Below, piece after piece: positions 24,776 to 34,401 of a stretch of 64,000 nucleotides of DNA (position 1 is its first letter; the number at the start of each line of letters is the position of its first letter). The notes under the pieces were generated by a model. The model did not search any database and was not told the origin of the DNA. It was given only the letters and a program-made list of their open reading frames with translations. The translations under genes and the position numbers were made by a program. Source of the stretch: Actinomadura latina NBRC 106108 (GTDB lineage Bacteria; Actinomycetota; Actinomycetes; Streptosporangiales; Streptosporangiaceae); the NCBI RefSeq assembly GCF_001552195.1, contig NZ_BCQS01000003.1:868001-932000 (forward strand). Direction: 5' to 3'.

Positions 24776-27700
24776 ATGCCGAAGCTCAGCGTCGTCGTGC
24801 CGTTCCACAACACCGAGGAGTACTTCCGGGAGTGCCTGGAGTCGCTGGCCGCCCAGACGCTGCGCGACCTTGAGGTGATCCTGGTGGACGACGGGTCCGC
24901 CGACGGCAGCGCCGTGATCGCCAAGGAGATGTGCGCCCGCGACCAGCGGTTCCGCCTGTTCACGCGGGAGCAGGAGGGCCCCGGGGCCGCACGCAACGCG
25001 GGGGTGCGGCAGGCGAAAGGCGATTACCTGGCCTTCGCCGACGCCGATGACGTCGTGGAGCGCGACGCCTACACGTGGCTGGTCGGGTCCCTGGAGCGGA
25101 CGGGCTCCGACATGGCGTCCGGCAACGTCGAGCGTATGGACGCCGACCGGAAATGGCAGTCCCCCTTGCACGATGGTGTCTTCACAGACGCGTGCTCAAG
25201 GACGCACGTGTCGTCCAAGCCCGTGCTCATGCGCGACCGGACGCCATGGAACAAGGTCTACCGCCGTGAATTCTGGGACAAGGCAGGTCTGGAATTCCCC
25301 ACGGGCTTCTACGAGGACCCGCCCGTCACGGCGCGCGCGCACGCCATGGCCCGGTCGGTGGACGTCCTGACGGAGACCGTCTACTACTGGCGCAAGCGGC
25401 CCGGGTCCATCACGGAGGACCGCTACGACTGGGACAACATCAACCAGCGCATGGCGTCCGCCCGTGCGCTGCGGGACGGCCTGGCCGACTACGCACCCGA
25501 CCTGCTGAACGCCTACGACGAGCACGCGCTCGTCCCCATCGAGCTTCGCGTCCTCCTGGAGGCCCTCCCCAGGACGCAGGACGACCACCGCGAGGAACTC
25601 GTCGCGATGGGCGCCGCGCTGGCCCGGCAGATCAGCCCGCGCGTGGTGAAGCGGCAGCCCGCGCTCACGCGCCTGCAACTGCACCTGCTGTCCCGGCGGA
25701 TGCTGCCGGAACTGCTGGAGGTCCTCCGGTTCGCCCTGCTCCGGCAGGCGGCGGACGTGCCGCGGGTCCGGCGCGGCCTGCGGCAACGCTGGTACGCGGA
25801 GTTCCCGTTCTTCGAGGACGAGGAGCGTGGCGTCCCGGCGCACGTGTACGACGTGACCGACGAGCTGAAGCCGGTCGCGGCCGTGGACCGCGCCACCTGG
25901 GTCGACGGGCGGCTCCGCATCGAGGGGCACGCCTACATCCGGCACCTGGACTCCTCGACCGAGGACGGTTCCCGCATCCGGGTGTGGCTGGTCGCGGCGA
26001 ACAGGCGCGGGCTGGTGCGCGTCCCGGTCGAGAGGGTCCGCCGGCCGGACGTGACCGCCCGGTCGCGGCAGTCGGGGGTCTCCTACGACTGGTCCGGGTT
26101 CGTCGCGGAGATCGACCCGGCGGCGCTGAGGATTTTCGGACGCTGGCGCGACGTCGACTGGGTCCCCTGCGTGGAGATCGTCAACCGGGGGCTGCGGCGG
26201 CGCTGCACGTTCGCGAACCCGCGCCTCACCGGCCGGCAGTGGCCGGACGACCGGGAGTGCGCGCCGGGCGTCCTCGTCCAGGGCGTCGCGGCCCGGAACC
26301 GGTTCGTGGTGCAGGTGCGGCGGACGCCGGCGGCGGTCGTCGGCTGCCATCTGGAGCGCGGCGAGCTGTGCCTGGACGGTTGGAGCCGCACCCCGCTCGG
26401 GGACGAGCCGCGCGTCACCGCCGCGCCGAAGGCGGGGCGCGCCACGGTGACCGGCCCGGTCGAACCGGTCGGCGGCGAGGGGTTCCGGGCGAGGCTGCCG
26501 GTCGCCGGGCTGGCCCGGCGGCAGGGCGACTGGGAGGTCAGCCTGCCGGGCGGCGTCAAGCCCTACCTGGACGCGGACGCGGCCGGAACCGCCTTCCCCG
26601 TCCCCGGCGGGGAGCTGGAGGTCGCCAGGACGCGGCGGAGCACGTTGCGCATCGTCGTGCGCGGACGGGCCCTCGTCGTCGAAGAGGTGTCGTGGTCGTC
26701 CGATGGCGCCCTGCGTCTGGCGGGCACCTGCACCGACCGTGCCGGACGGCCCGATTCGCTGTTCCTCCGGCGACGGCGGTCGTCCGAGGAGCACAACGTC
26801 ACGTTGCTTTGGGAAGGCGACCGTTTCACCGCGAGGTTCTCTCCCGCGCGTATGCCGGTGCTCGGGCTGTCCCGTCCCTTGGTGGCCGGCCGCTGGGACG
26901 TCCTCACGACCATCGGCGGACAGGACCACCCGGTCGTCATCAGGCGTCACACCCTCCGCGACCTGCCCGAGCCGTTCGAGGCGGGCCTGCACCGCATCAC
27001 CGTCCGCGCCCACAAGACCGACCAGTTGACCCTGCGGATCGAGACCGCCCTGGACGACGACGAGCGCGGAGCCTACGCGCAGAGCCGGATCCGGTCGGGC
27101 CACTACCGGCGGCACCTCAACCTGCCCGTCCGCGACCTGGCCGTGTTCGACGCGTACCGGGGACGCCAGTACGCGTGCAACCCGCGCGGCATCTATGACG
27201 AGCTTCGGCGGCGCGGAACCGACCTGGAATGCGTGTGGGTCACAGAGAACGGCCAGTTCGGCAGGCCGGCGGGTGCCCGCACGGTCCTGGTCGGTACGCG
27301 CGAGCACTATGAGGCACTCGCCCGCGCGCGCTTCGTCTTCGGCAACTGGTCGCAGCGGGAGTGGTTCACCAAGCGCGACGACCAGACGTACGTGCAGTGC
27401 TGGCATGGGACGCCGCTGAAGAAACTGGGCTACGACGTCAAGCAGATGCCCTACAAGCGCACCGAGAGCGTCGACTGGATGGAGTACGACGTCCCGCAGT
27501 GGGATCTGCTCCTCGCGCAGAACGCGTTCTCGGTGCCGCTGTTCCGGCGGGCGTTCGGCTATCAGGGCGAGGTCCTCGAAAGCGGCTATCCCCGCAACGA
27601 CGTGCTGAGCAGCCCGCACCGGGACGAGATCGCCGCTGCGGTCAGGCGGCGCCTCGGCATTCCCGAGGGCAAGCGGGTCGTGCTCTACGCGCCGACCTGG

Positions 27701-28216
27701 CGGGACGACTTCCACCACTCGATCGGCAAGCGCGCGTTCCGCCTCGAACTCGACATCGACCGGTTCAGGGCGGCGCTCGGCCGCGACCACGTCCTGCTCC
27801 TGCGGACGCACTATCTCGTCACGGACCGGCCGAAGCTGCGGCCGGGCGACTGCGTGATGGACGTGTCGGTCTATCCCGACATCTCCGAGCTCTTCCTGAT
27901 CAGCGACGTGCTGGTCACGGACTACTCGTCGTCCATGTTCGACTTCGCCGTCACCGGCCGCCCGATGGTGTTCTTCACCTACGACCTGGAGCGCTACCGC
28001 GACCACGTGCGCGGTTTCTACTTCGACTTCGACGCGGAGGCACCGGGGCCGCTGCTGAGCACGTCCCGGGAGGTCGTCGAGGCGCTGCGCGACCCGGCCG
28101 CCCTGGAGACCGGGTACCGGGACGCCCGCGCCGCCTTCGCCGCCCGCTACTGCCCGCACGACGACGGCCGCGCCGCCTCCCGCGTGCTGGACCGGGTCCT
28201 CCGATCCGGTCACTGA
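24776..28216 (+). CDS. Bifunctional GT2 glycosyltransferase / CDP-glycerol glycerophosphotransferase (TagF-like)
   Basis: Very large protein of 1146 residues for a teichoic-acid-type wall polymer. Residues 1-250 are a family 2 glycosyltransferase (KLSVVVPFHNTEEYFRECLE; GPGAARNAG; DXD motif D89-A-D91-D; FYEDPPV with E180-D181). The middle 350-750 holds several beta-sandwich-like repeats (YDWSGFVAEID). The C-terminal 350 residues are a TagF domain: WHGTPLKKLGYDVK with His 877, GYPRNDVLS, YAPTWRDD, LLRTHYLV, LVTDYSSSMFDFA. Both halves look active. AAGGAGG precedes the ATG. A paralogue follows at 31 bases. Confidence 0.88.
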   Translation: MPKLSVVVPFHNTEEYFRECLESLAAQTLRDLEVILVDDGSADGSAVIAKEMCARDQRFRLFTREQEGPGAARNAGVRQAKGDYLAFADADDVVERDAYTWLVGSLERTGSDMASGNVERMDADRKWQSPLHDGVFTDACSRTHVSSKPVLMRDRTPWNKVYRREFWDKAGLEFPTGFYEDPPVTARAHAMARSVDVLTETVYYWRKRPGSITEDRYDWDNINQRMASARALRDGLADYAPDLLNAYDEHALVPIELRVLLEALPRTQDDHREELVAMGAALARQISPRVVKRQPALTRLQLHLLSRRMLPELLEVLRFALLRQAADVPRVRRGLRQRWYAEFPFFEDEERGVPAHVYDVTDELKPVAAVDRATWVDGRLRIEGHAYIRHLDSSTEDGSRIRVWLVAANRRGLVRVPVERVRRPDVTARSRQSGVSYDWSGFVAEIDPAALRIFGRWRDVDWVPCVEIVNRGLRRRCTFANPRLTGRQWPDDRECAPGVLVQGVAARNRFVVQVRRTPAAVVGCHLERGELCLDGWSRTPLGDEPRVTAAPKAGRATVTGPVEPVGGEGFRARLPVAGLARRQGDWEVSLPGGVKPYLDADAAGTAFPVPGGELEVARTRRSTLRIVVRGRALVVEEVSWSSDGALRLAGTCTDRAGRPDSLFLRRRRSSEEHNVTLLWEGDRFTARFSPARMPVLGLSRPLVAGRWDVLTTIGGQDHPVVIRRHTLRDLPEPFEAGLHRITVRAHKTDQLTLRIETALDDDERGAYAQSRIRSGHYRRHLNLPVRDLAVFDAYRGRQYACNPRGIYDELRRRGTDLECVWVTENGQFGRPAGARTVLVGTREHYEALARARFVFGNWSQREWFTKRDDQTYVQCWHGTPLKKLGYDVKQMPYKRTESVDWMEYDVPQWDLLLAQNAFSVPLFRRAFGYQGEVLESGYPRNDVLSSPHRDEIAAAVRRRLGIPEGKRVVLYAPTWRDDFHHSIGKRAFRLELDIDRFRAALGRDHVLLLRTHYLVTDRPKLRPGDCVMDVSVYPDISELFLISDVLVTDYSSSMFDFAVTGRPMVFFTYDLERYRDHVRGFYFDFDAEAPGPLLSTSREVVEALRDPAALETGYRDARAAFAARYCPHDDGRAASRVLDRVLRSGH

Positions 28217-28247
28217 CAACCCCGCTCACCCCAACACGGAGTCGCTC

Positions 28248-31200
28248 GTGTCCCCGCAGATCAGCATCGTCGTCCCGTTCCGCAACACCGGCGGCCGCCT
28301 GGCCGAGTGCCTGGAGTCGCTCGCAGGCCAGACCTTGCGCGACGTCGAGGTCCTCATGGTGGACGACGGGTCCGACGACGGCGGCGCGGTCGTCGCCAAG
28401 GAGTTCGCCGGGCACGACGACCGCTTCGCGCTGCTCCAGCCCGGCCCCGCCACACCGGCCGCCGACGCCGGCGTGGAGCAGGCCAAGGGCAGGTATCTGG
28501 CCTTCGCGGACGGCGAGGACGCGCTACCGCCCTACGCCTACGAGCTGCTGGTCGGCACCCTCGACTCGACCGGGTCGGATCTCGCCGGCGGAAACGTCGT
28601 GTGCCTGGACGGGGAACAGGTGTGGCAGTCACCGCTGCACCGCGAGCCCTATGCGAAGACGATGAAGTCCACGCACGTCACCCGCCACCCCACGCTCCTG
28701 CAAGACCGGACGCTCTGGAACAAGGTGTACCGGCGTTCGTTCTGGGACGCGCACCGCTTCGAGCCGGGCACGGACCACGACACCCTGATCGCCGTGCAGA
28801 GCCAGCTCCTGGCCTCCGTGGTGGACGTACTCGACACGACCGTCTACTTCTGGCGCGACCGTCCGGGAACGGCGCCGCGGCTCCGTCCGGAACCTGCCCA
28901 CATCACCGACCGGATGGCGACCCTCGCGAAGGTCCGGAACTTCGTCCACGACCACGCACCCGAGCTTCTGGCCGTCCACGACATGTACGCGCTCGACCTG
29001 GACCTGCGCGAGCTGATGCTCGCCCTGCCCGCCGCCACCTGGGAGGAACGCGAGCGCCTGGTCGAGCTGGGCGCTGAGGTCGTCGCCGACGCCGACCGCT
29101 CGGCCACCCGAGGACTGGACGCGATCAGGCGCCTGGAGCTGCACCTGCTCCGCGAGCGCATGGTGCCCGAACTGCTCGAAGTGCTCCGGTTCGAGGAGGG
29201 CGGACTCCAGGACGTCCCGATCGTGCCCAGGGGGCGCCTCCGCCCGCGCTGGTACGCCCGCTACCCCTTCTTCGACGACGCCGAACGCGACATCCCCGTC
29301 GACGTGTACGACGTCACCGACGAGATCGGCCTCTGGGCGGACATCGACCGTGTCGAATGGGACGTCGACACCCTCATCGTCGAAGGGCACGCCCACTTCG
29401 ACCGGTTCGACGTGTCGGCGGCGGCCGATTCCCGCATCCGGGTCTGGATGCGGGACGTGAAGACCGGCAGGGAGGTCCGGCTGCCGGTGGAACGGACCCG
29501 CTGCCCGGAGGCCACGGCACGGTCCGGGCAGTCGAGCGTCTCCTACGACTGGTCCGGGTTCACCGTCCGGGTGGAGCCCGAGTACCTGCTGGACGGCGAC
29601 GAGTGGCGGACGGCCACCTACGAGCTCCTGGCCGAGGTGTCCACGGCGGGACGCAGGGCCGCGCAGCGGCTGACCGCGACGGCCCCGGCCGTGCGGTGGA
29701 CGGCGGCGCGGCAGGTGGACGAGCACGTGGCCGTCCAGCCGGCGGCCGGCGACGACGATGTGTTCGCCGTCCACGTCAAGCGGGCCAAGGCCGTCCTCAC
29801 CCGGATCCGCCGCGACGGGGACGTGCTCGAACTGACCGGCTGGACGCGGCGCGCCCTCGGCGCCGGGGCCGCCATGGTCGCGGCCCGCAGGCACGGGGGA
29901 GAGGAGGTCCGCGGCGAGGTGACGCTGCGCCAGTCGGCCGTCCTGCGCATGGCCGAGGGCACCGGGTTCGACTTCACGGCGCGGCTCCCGCTGGAGTTCC
30001 TGACCTCCACGCTGGCCGACCCCCGGCAGCCCCACCTGCGGGACGCCATCGACTGGGACATCCGGCTGACCGGCGAGGGCGGCCCGCTGCGGCTCACCGT
30101 CGCGAGCAACGTCAAGCCCGTCCGCCACGCCCTGCCGGGGCACGACCGCGAACTGGCGCTCACGCGCACGTCGTTCGGCAACCTGCGCGCCGTCGAGCGC
30201 ACCTTCCGCCCCGTCGTCCGTGCCGCCGAATGGGACGACGACGGGCTCCTCACCTTCACTGGCGACTACGCGGCCCCGGAGGACCGTCCCGGCCACTTCG
30301 TCGTGCGGCGGCGCCGGACGGGCGACGAGCACCGCATACCCGTCACCTGGGACCAGCACCGCTTCACCGCCGCCTTCACCCCCGCGGCCATGGCCGTGTT
30401 CGGGACCGACCTGCCGTTGCCCAGCGGAACATGGGACGTGCTGGCGCGCGCGCGGTCCGGCGAGGTGGCGGTCGTCGTCGAGCGTGAGGCGATCCCGGCT
30501 CTGCCCGACCGGAGGCGCGTCGGCACCCACGAGTACGAAGTCGGCGTACACCAGATCGACGCGTTGACCCTGCACAGCCGTCCCGCCCTGGGCGACGACG
30601 AACGAGGCAGCCACGCCCAGGCGCTGCTCCAGCAGCGCGACTACCCCGTCTATCTGCGAAGCCCCCTGACGGACATCGTCGTCTTCGACAGCTACGACGG
30701 AACCCAGTACAGCTGCAGCCCCAGGGCCATCTACGAGGAACTCGCCCGACGCAACCCCGACCTCGAATGCGTGTGGGTCACCCAGGACGACCAGTTCTCC
30801 ATCGACTTCACAACCGACGTGAAGACCAGGACCGTCCTGGCCGGAAGCCGCGAGCACTACCGCGTCCTCGCGCGCGCAAGGCACATCATCACCAACCACG
30901 GGCTCCCGCCCTGGTACTTCAAGCGCGACGGCCAGACCTACGTCCAGACCTGGCACGGCACCCCGCTGAAGCGCCTCGCCCACGATCTGAAGGACATGCC
31001 CTACCAGCGCACCGAACGCCACGACTGGATGGAGTGGGAGGTGCCGCGATGGGACCTGCTCGTGTCCCCGAGCCCGTACGCCACCCAGATCATGCGGCGG
31101 GCGTTCCGGTACGACGGCGACGTCCTGGAGAGCGGATACCCGCGCAACGACGTCCTCAGCGCCCCCGAATGGGAGAGCGTCGGGACCCGCGTGCGCAAGC

Positions 31201-31769
31201 GCCTGGGGATCCCGGACGGCAAGAAGGTCGTCCTCTACGCGCCGACATGGCGGGACGACCGGCGCCACGGGCCCGGTAAGCAGGGCTTCTCACTTGAGCT
31301 AGACGTGGAGGCCGTGCGGCAGACCTTGGGCGACGACCACGTCCTCCTTCTGCGGACGCACCACCTCGTCACGGACAAGGCCCGTTCGGCGGCGGACGAC
31401 TTCGTCATGGACGTGTCCCGTTACCCCGACGTCACCGAGCTCTACATGGCGGCCGACGTACTCGTCACGGACTACTCGTCCGCCATGTTCGACTACGCCG
31501 TCCTAGGCCGCCCGATCGTTCTCTACACCTACGACCTGCAGCGGTACCGCGACCATGTGCGCGGCTTCTACTTCGACCTGGAGGCCGAGGCGCCCGGACC
31601 GGTCGTGACCACGTCGGCGGAACTCGCCAAGGCGGTCAGGGCCGCACCCGACAGCGAGGACCGGTACGCGGACGCCTACGACCGGTTCTTCGTGAAGTAC
31701 TGCCCCTACGACGACGGCCACGCGGCGGCCAGGGTCGTCGACCACGTGTTCGCCCACCTGTTCGCCTGA
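28248..31769 (+). CDS. TagF-like glycerophosphotransferase with degenerate GT2 domain (paralogue of preceding gene)
   Basis: Protein of 1173 residues, same architecture as its neighbour and clearly a tandem duplicate. The TagF half is intact (WHGTPLKRLAHDLK with His 903, GYPRNDVLS, YAPTWRDD, LLRTHHLV, LVTDYSSAMFDYA). The GT2 half keeps the fold start (QISIVVPFRNTGGRLAECLE) but has lost catalytic features: GPGAARNAG reads ATPAADAG, the DXD reads DGE (D88-G-E90), and the YED base motif reads TDHD. So it probably transfers glycerol phosphate but not sugar, or uses the GT2 domain only for binding. GTG start; stop is four bases from the convergent methyltransferase. Confidence 0.86.
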   Translation: MSPQISIVVPFRNTGGRLAECLESLAGQTLRDVEVLMVDDGSDDGGAVVAKEFAGHDDRFALLQPGPATPAADAGVEQAKGRYLAFADGEDALPPYAYELLVGTLDSTGSDLAGGNVVCLDGEQVWQSPLHREPYAKTMKSTHVTRHPTLLQDRTLWNKVYRRSFWDAHRFEPGTDHDTLIAVQSQLLASVVDVLDTTVYFWRDRPGTAPRLRPEPAHITDRMATLAKVRNFVHDHAPELLAVHDMYALDLDLRELMLALPAATWEERERLVELGAEVVADADRSATRGLDAIRRLELHLLRERMVPELLEVLRFEEGGLQDVPIVPRGRLRPRWYARYPFFDDAERDIPVDVYDVTDEIGLWADIDRVEWDVDTLIVEGHAHFDRFDVSAAADSRIRVWMRDVKTGREVRLPVERTRCPEATARSGQSSVSYDWSGFTVRVEPEYLLDGDEWRTATYELLAEVSTAGRRAAQRLTATAPAVRWTAARQVDEHVAVQPAAGDDDVFAVHVKRAKAVLTRIRRDGDVLELTGWTRRALGAGAAMVAARRHGGEEVRGEVTLRQSAVLRMAEGTGFDFTARLPLEFLTSTLADPRQPHLRDAIDWDIRLTGEGGPLRLTVASNVKPVRHALPGHDRELALTRTSFGNLRAVERTFRPVVRAAEWDDDGLLTFTGDYAAPEDRPGHFVVRRRRTGDEHRIPVTWDQHRFTAAFTPAAMAVFGTDLPLPSGTWDVLARARSGEVAVVVEREAIPALPDRRRVGTHEYEVGVHQIDALTLHSRPALGDDERGSHAQALLQQRDYPVYLRSPLTDIVVFDSYDGTQYSCSPRAIYEELARRNPDLECVWVTQDDQFSIDFTTDVKTRTVLAGSREHYRVLARARHIITNHGLPPWYFKRDGQTYVQTWHGTPLKRLAHDLKDMPYQRTERHDWMEWEVPRWDLLVSPSPYATQIMRRAFRYDGDVLESGYPRNDVLSAPEWESVGTRVRKRLGIPDGKKVVLYAPTWRDDRRHGPGKQGFSLELDVEAVRQTLGDDHVLLLRTHHLVTDKARSAADDFVMDVSRYPDVTELYMAADVLVTDYSSAMFDYAVLGRPIVLYTYDLQRYRDHVRGFYFDLEAEAPGPVVTTSAELAKAVRAAPDSEDRYADAYDRFFVKYCPYDDGHAAARVVDHVFAHLFA

Positions 31770-31773
31770 CGCG

Positions 31774-32478
31774 TCAGCCGGGCCGCCGGGCGCGCGCGAA
31801 CAGCCACACGCCCGGCCACCCGCCGCACACCGGCAGCCGCCGCTCCAGCGCGGCCGACAGGCGCAGCGCCTCGTTGGCGAGCGGATGCAGCGGCGCCAGG
31901 TCCTCGCGGCGCGCCGTCCGGTGCCTGAACGGGCGCAGCAGCGGCCGGAGCAGGACGCCCCTGCTCCACACCGCCTCCAGCACCAGCCCGGCGCCCTCGA
32001 CCAGCTCGGCGAGCGTGCGGCGGGTGTAGCGGCGGACGCGGCCGAGCGCCACGTCGTGCGCCGACCACAGCGCCATGTCGCACGGCACGGACAGCAGCGC
32101 GATCCCGCCCGGCCGCAGCACCCGGGCGATCTCCGCCGCCGCCCGCGCGTCCTCGTCGACGTGCGCCAGCACGTCCAGCGCCAGCGCGAGGTCGTACTCG
32201 CACGGCGGCAGCGGCAGGTAGCGGGCGTCGCCCTCGTAGGCCTCGACGCCGTGCGCGCGCGCCAGCGCCACGGCGGCCGGGCTCAGGTCGATGCCGGTGG
32301 CCCGCCAGCCGTGCTCGGCCAGCACCCGGCAGTGCGCGCCGGACGCGGCGCCGATGTCGACGGCCGTGCCGGGCACGCTGAACCGCAGCAGCTCCGCGGA
32401 CAGGATCTCCCGCCGCTCGCGGTACCACCAGTTGCCGTCCTCGATCCGGGCGATCCGCTGAAGCTCGATGGCGTCCAC
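31774..32478 (-). CDS. Class I SAM-dependent methyltransferase
   Basis: Cytoplasmic protein of 234 residues. Motif I is AVDIGAASGAHCRVLAEHG, then the acidic ATGIDLSP, motif II region YDLALALDVLAHVDED, and post-II LRPGGIALLSVP. The N-terminal WWYRERREIL is typical of methyltransferases with small-molecule or lipid/sugar substrates. GTG start, weak ribosome site. Convergent with the TagF-like pair, so a role in the same polymer cannot be claimed from an operon; proximity only. Confidence 0.82.
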   Translation of the reverse strand: MDAIELQRIARIEDGNWWYRERREILSAELLRFSVPGTAVDIGAASGAHCRVLAEHGWRATGIDLSPAAVALARAHGVEAYEGDARYLPLPPCEYDLALALDVLAHVDEDARAAAEIARVLRPGGIALLSVPCDMALWSAHDVALGRVRRYTRRTLAELVEGAGLVLEAVWSRGVLLRPLLRPFRHRTARREDLAPLHPLANEALRLSAALERRLPVCGGWPGVWLFARARRPG

Positions 32479-32569
32479 GGGTCAAGCCGACGGCATCGGC
32501 GGCGGCCCGTTCCACCGTCGCCGCCGTCCGCGGGCCGATCGTTGACCCCGGTTTGACCCCCGCCGGGCG

Positions 32570-33376
32570 TCAGCGCCTGCGGCGCCGCCGCAGGAGGAAC
32601 CGGATGGCCAGCAGCAGCGCGACCAGGCCGCCGACCGCCGGGACGGCCCGCTTGGCGACCGACGGACCCGCGATCTCCAGCAGGTCGATCGCGTCGTCCT
32701 CGTCGGCCACGTGCAGCGGGCGCCGCGCGGGACGCTCCGGCGCGGCGGCCGGCACGGCCGCCTCGGCCCGGGCGGCCGCCTCGTCGGTGGCCTTCACCGG
32801 GCCGGGCTTGTCGGCCGGTTCCGCGGGCTTCGCGGACGCCACCCCGGTCTCGGCCTCCACCTCAGCCTTCGCGGCCTCGGCGGGGCTCTCAGCGGGCGCA
32901 GTGGGCGCGGCGGCGGCGGACGTCTCGTCGGACGACTCCAGCTCGGCCTCCAGCGCCTTCGCGAACCGTGAAATGATCTTCGAGCCGACCTCGGACAGGA
33001 TGTTGCGGCCGAACTGCGCGGGACGCCCCGTCACGTTCAGCTTGGTGTGCACGGCGACCCGCGTCGTGCCGTCGTCCTGCGCGTGCAGCCTCGCCTGGAC
33101 GGTCGCCGCCGCCGTGCCGGAGCCGCGCGCCTCCTTCGCGGACGCCTCCATCGCCACGACCCGGGCGGCCTCGTCCGCCGAGACGATCCGCGCGGTGCCG
33201 CGGTAGGTGATGGTCATCGCGCCGACCTTCACCTTCATCCGCCCCGAGTACTCCTCGCCGTCGACCGAGTCGAGCGTGGCGCCCGGCATGCAGGCCGCGA
33301 CCCGCTCCACGTCGAGCAGCACCGACCAGGCCTGATCCACCGGTACGGGGACGGTGAAATCGTGGTCGAGCTCCAT
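32570..33376 (-). CDS. coxG: CoxG-like SRPBCC protein with C-terminal membrane anchor
   Basis: Protein of 268 residues. The first 145 residues are the CO-dehydrogenase subunit G / SRPBCC fold (MELDHDFTVPVPVDQAWSVL; MPGATLDSVDGEEYSGRMKV; FGRNILSEVGSKIISRFA). An Ala/Glu/Pro-rich linker follows (about 150-225), then a hydrophobic helix AVPAVGGLVALLLAIRFLL and a tail of six arginines. CoxG has been linked to handling quinone for aerobic CO dehydrogenase. Here it is last in the cox cluster, separated by a strong hairpin. ATG with AAGGA eight bases upstream. Confidence 0.85.
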   Translation of the reverse strand: MELDHDFTVPVPVDQAWSVLLDVERVAACMPGATLDSVDGEEYSGRMKVKVGAMTITYRGTARIVSADEAARVVAMEASAKEARGSGTAAATVQARLHAQDDGTTRVAVHTKLNVTGRPAQFGRNILSEVGSKIISRFAKALEAELESSDETSAAAAPTAPAESPAEAAKAEVEAETGVASAKPAEPADKPGPVKATDEAAARAEAAVPAAAPERPARRPLHVADEDDAIDLLEIAGPSVAKRAVPAVGGLVALLLAIRFLLRRRRRR

Positions 33377-33466
33377 GATCAAAGTCCTTATCGTCCGGAG
33401 AACTTGCCCGCGACCTTACGGCGGCGGCCCATCCCGTCGCCAGTGGGGGCCGCTGACAGCCGATCC

Positions 33467-33492
33467 GTTACCCGGGGGCGTTACCCGGGGGC
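33467..33492. repeat. Tandem 13-bp repeat (two copies)
   Basis: GTTACCCGGGGGC occurs twice in direct succession in the coxM-coxG gap. Confidence 0.7.
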
Positions 33493-33497
33493 CGGGC

Positions 33498-33543
33498 GAT
33501 CATGCGGCCGGGTCCCGGACCCCCGGGGTCCGGCCGCATGATC
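33498..33543 (-). terminator. Long hairpin after coxM
   Basis: Perfect 14-base arms (GATCATGCGGCCGG / CCGGCCGCATGATC) flank 18 bases. The inner bases can also pair as GGACCCC/GGGGTCC. It begins three bases past the coxM stop and separates coxSLM from coxG. Confidence 0.75.
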
Positions 33544-33546
33544 CGG

Positions 33547-34401
33547 TCAGCCCGCGGCGGCGGTCAGCGCCCGCGCGGTGAGCACCGTCGCCAGATGCGT
33601 CCGGTACTCCGACGACCCGCTCAGGTCGGTGGGCGGTTCCGTGCCGGCCGCGGCCTGCGCCGCGGCGGTCCGGAACGCGTCCTCGGACGCCGACCCGCCC
33701 CTGACGGCGGTCTCCACCGCACTGGCCCGCACTGGGGTCGGCCCCATGTTGGTCAGCGCGATCCGTGCGTCATCGATCCCGTCACCGTTGCGGTGGACGG
33801 CACACGCGACACCGACGATCGCCCACGCCTGCGCCGTCCGGTGGAACTTTTCGTAGTGCACGCCCCAGCCCGCGCCCAGCTTCGGCACGCGCACCCCCAC
33901 GAGCAGTTCGTCCGGCTCCATCGCCGACGTCATCCAGTCGACGAAGAACTCCGCCGCGGGGATCTCCCGCTCGCCGCGCACGGACCGGACGAGGAGCACC
34001 GCGTCCAGCGCCAGCGCCACGGCCGGAAGGTCGCTCGCCGGGTCCGCGTGCGCCAGCGACCCGCCGAACGTGCCGCGGTGCCGGACGGCCGGGTCGGCGA
34101 CCGTCTCCGTCGTCTTCGCGATCAGCGGGACGTGCTCGCGCACCAGCGGATCGCGGATCACCTGGTGGTGCGTCGCCATCGCGCCGATGACGATGGCGTC
34201 GCCGTCGTCGCGGATCTCCCGGAGCCCGTCGAGGCGGTCCAGGTCGATCAGCGCGTCCGGGATGGCGAGCCGCATCCGCAGCAGCGGCATCAGGCTCTGC
34301 CCGCCGGCCAGCACCTTCGCGTCCTCGCCCGCGTCGGACAGCGCCCTCGCGGCGTCGTCCAGCGAGGCGGGCCGCACGTAGTCGAACGCCGCGGGGATCA
34401 C
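33547..34401 (-). CDS. coxM: CO dehydrogenase-like FAD-binding subunit (CoxM)
   Basis: Medium subunit of a molybdenum hydroxylase, 284 residues, binding FAD and passing electrons from the iron-sulphur subunit. The FAD motifs AGGQSLMPLLRMRLA and TFGGSLAHADPASDLPA are intact, and the C-terminal CO_deh_flav_C domain is present. GTG start overlapping the large-subunit stop (GTGA). Confidence 0.92.
   Translation of the reverse strand: MIPAAFDYVRPASLDDAARALSDAGEDAKVLAGGQSLMPLLRMRLAIPDALIDLDRLDGLREIRDDGDAIVIGAMATHHQVIRDPLVREHVPLIAKTTETVADPAVRHRGTFGGSLAHADPASDLPAVALALDAVLLVRSVRGEREIPAAEFFVDWMTSAMEPDELLVGVRVPKLGAGWGVHYEKFHRTAQAWAIVGVACAVHRNGDGIDDARIALTNMGPTPVRASAVETAVRGGSASEDAFRTAAAQAAAGTEPPTDLSGSSEYRTHLATVLTARALTAAAG

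Noticed and set aside
25196..28219. 1007-codon minus-strand frame opposite the first TagF-like gene (and 28629-31268 opposite the second)
   Set aside because: Shadow frames; the plus strand carries clear GT2 and TagF motifs throughout.
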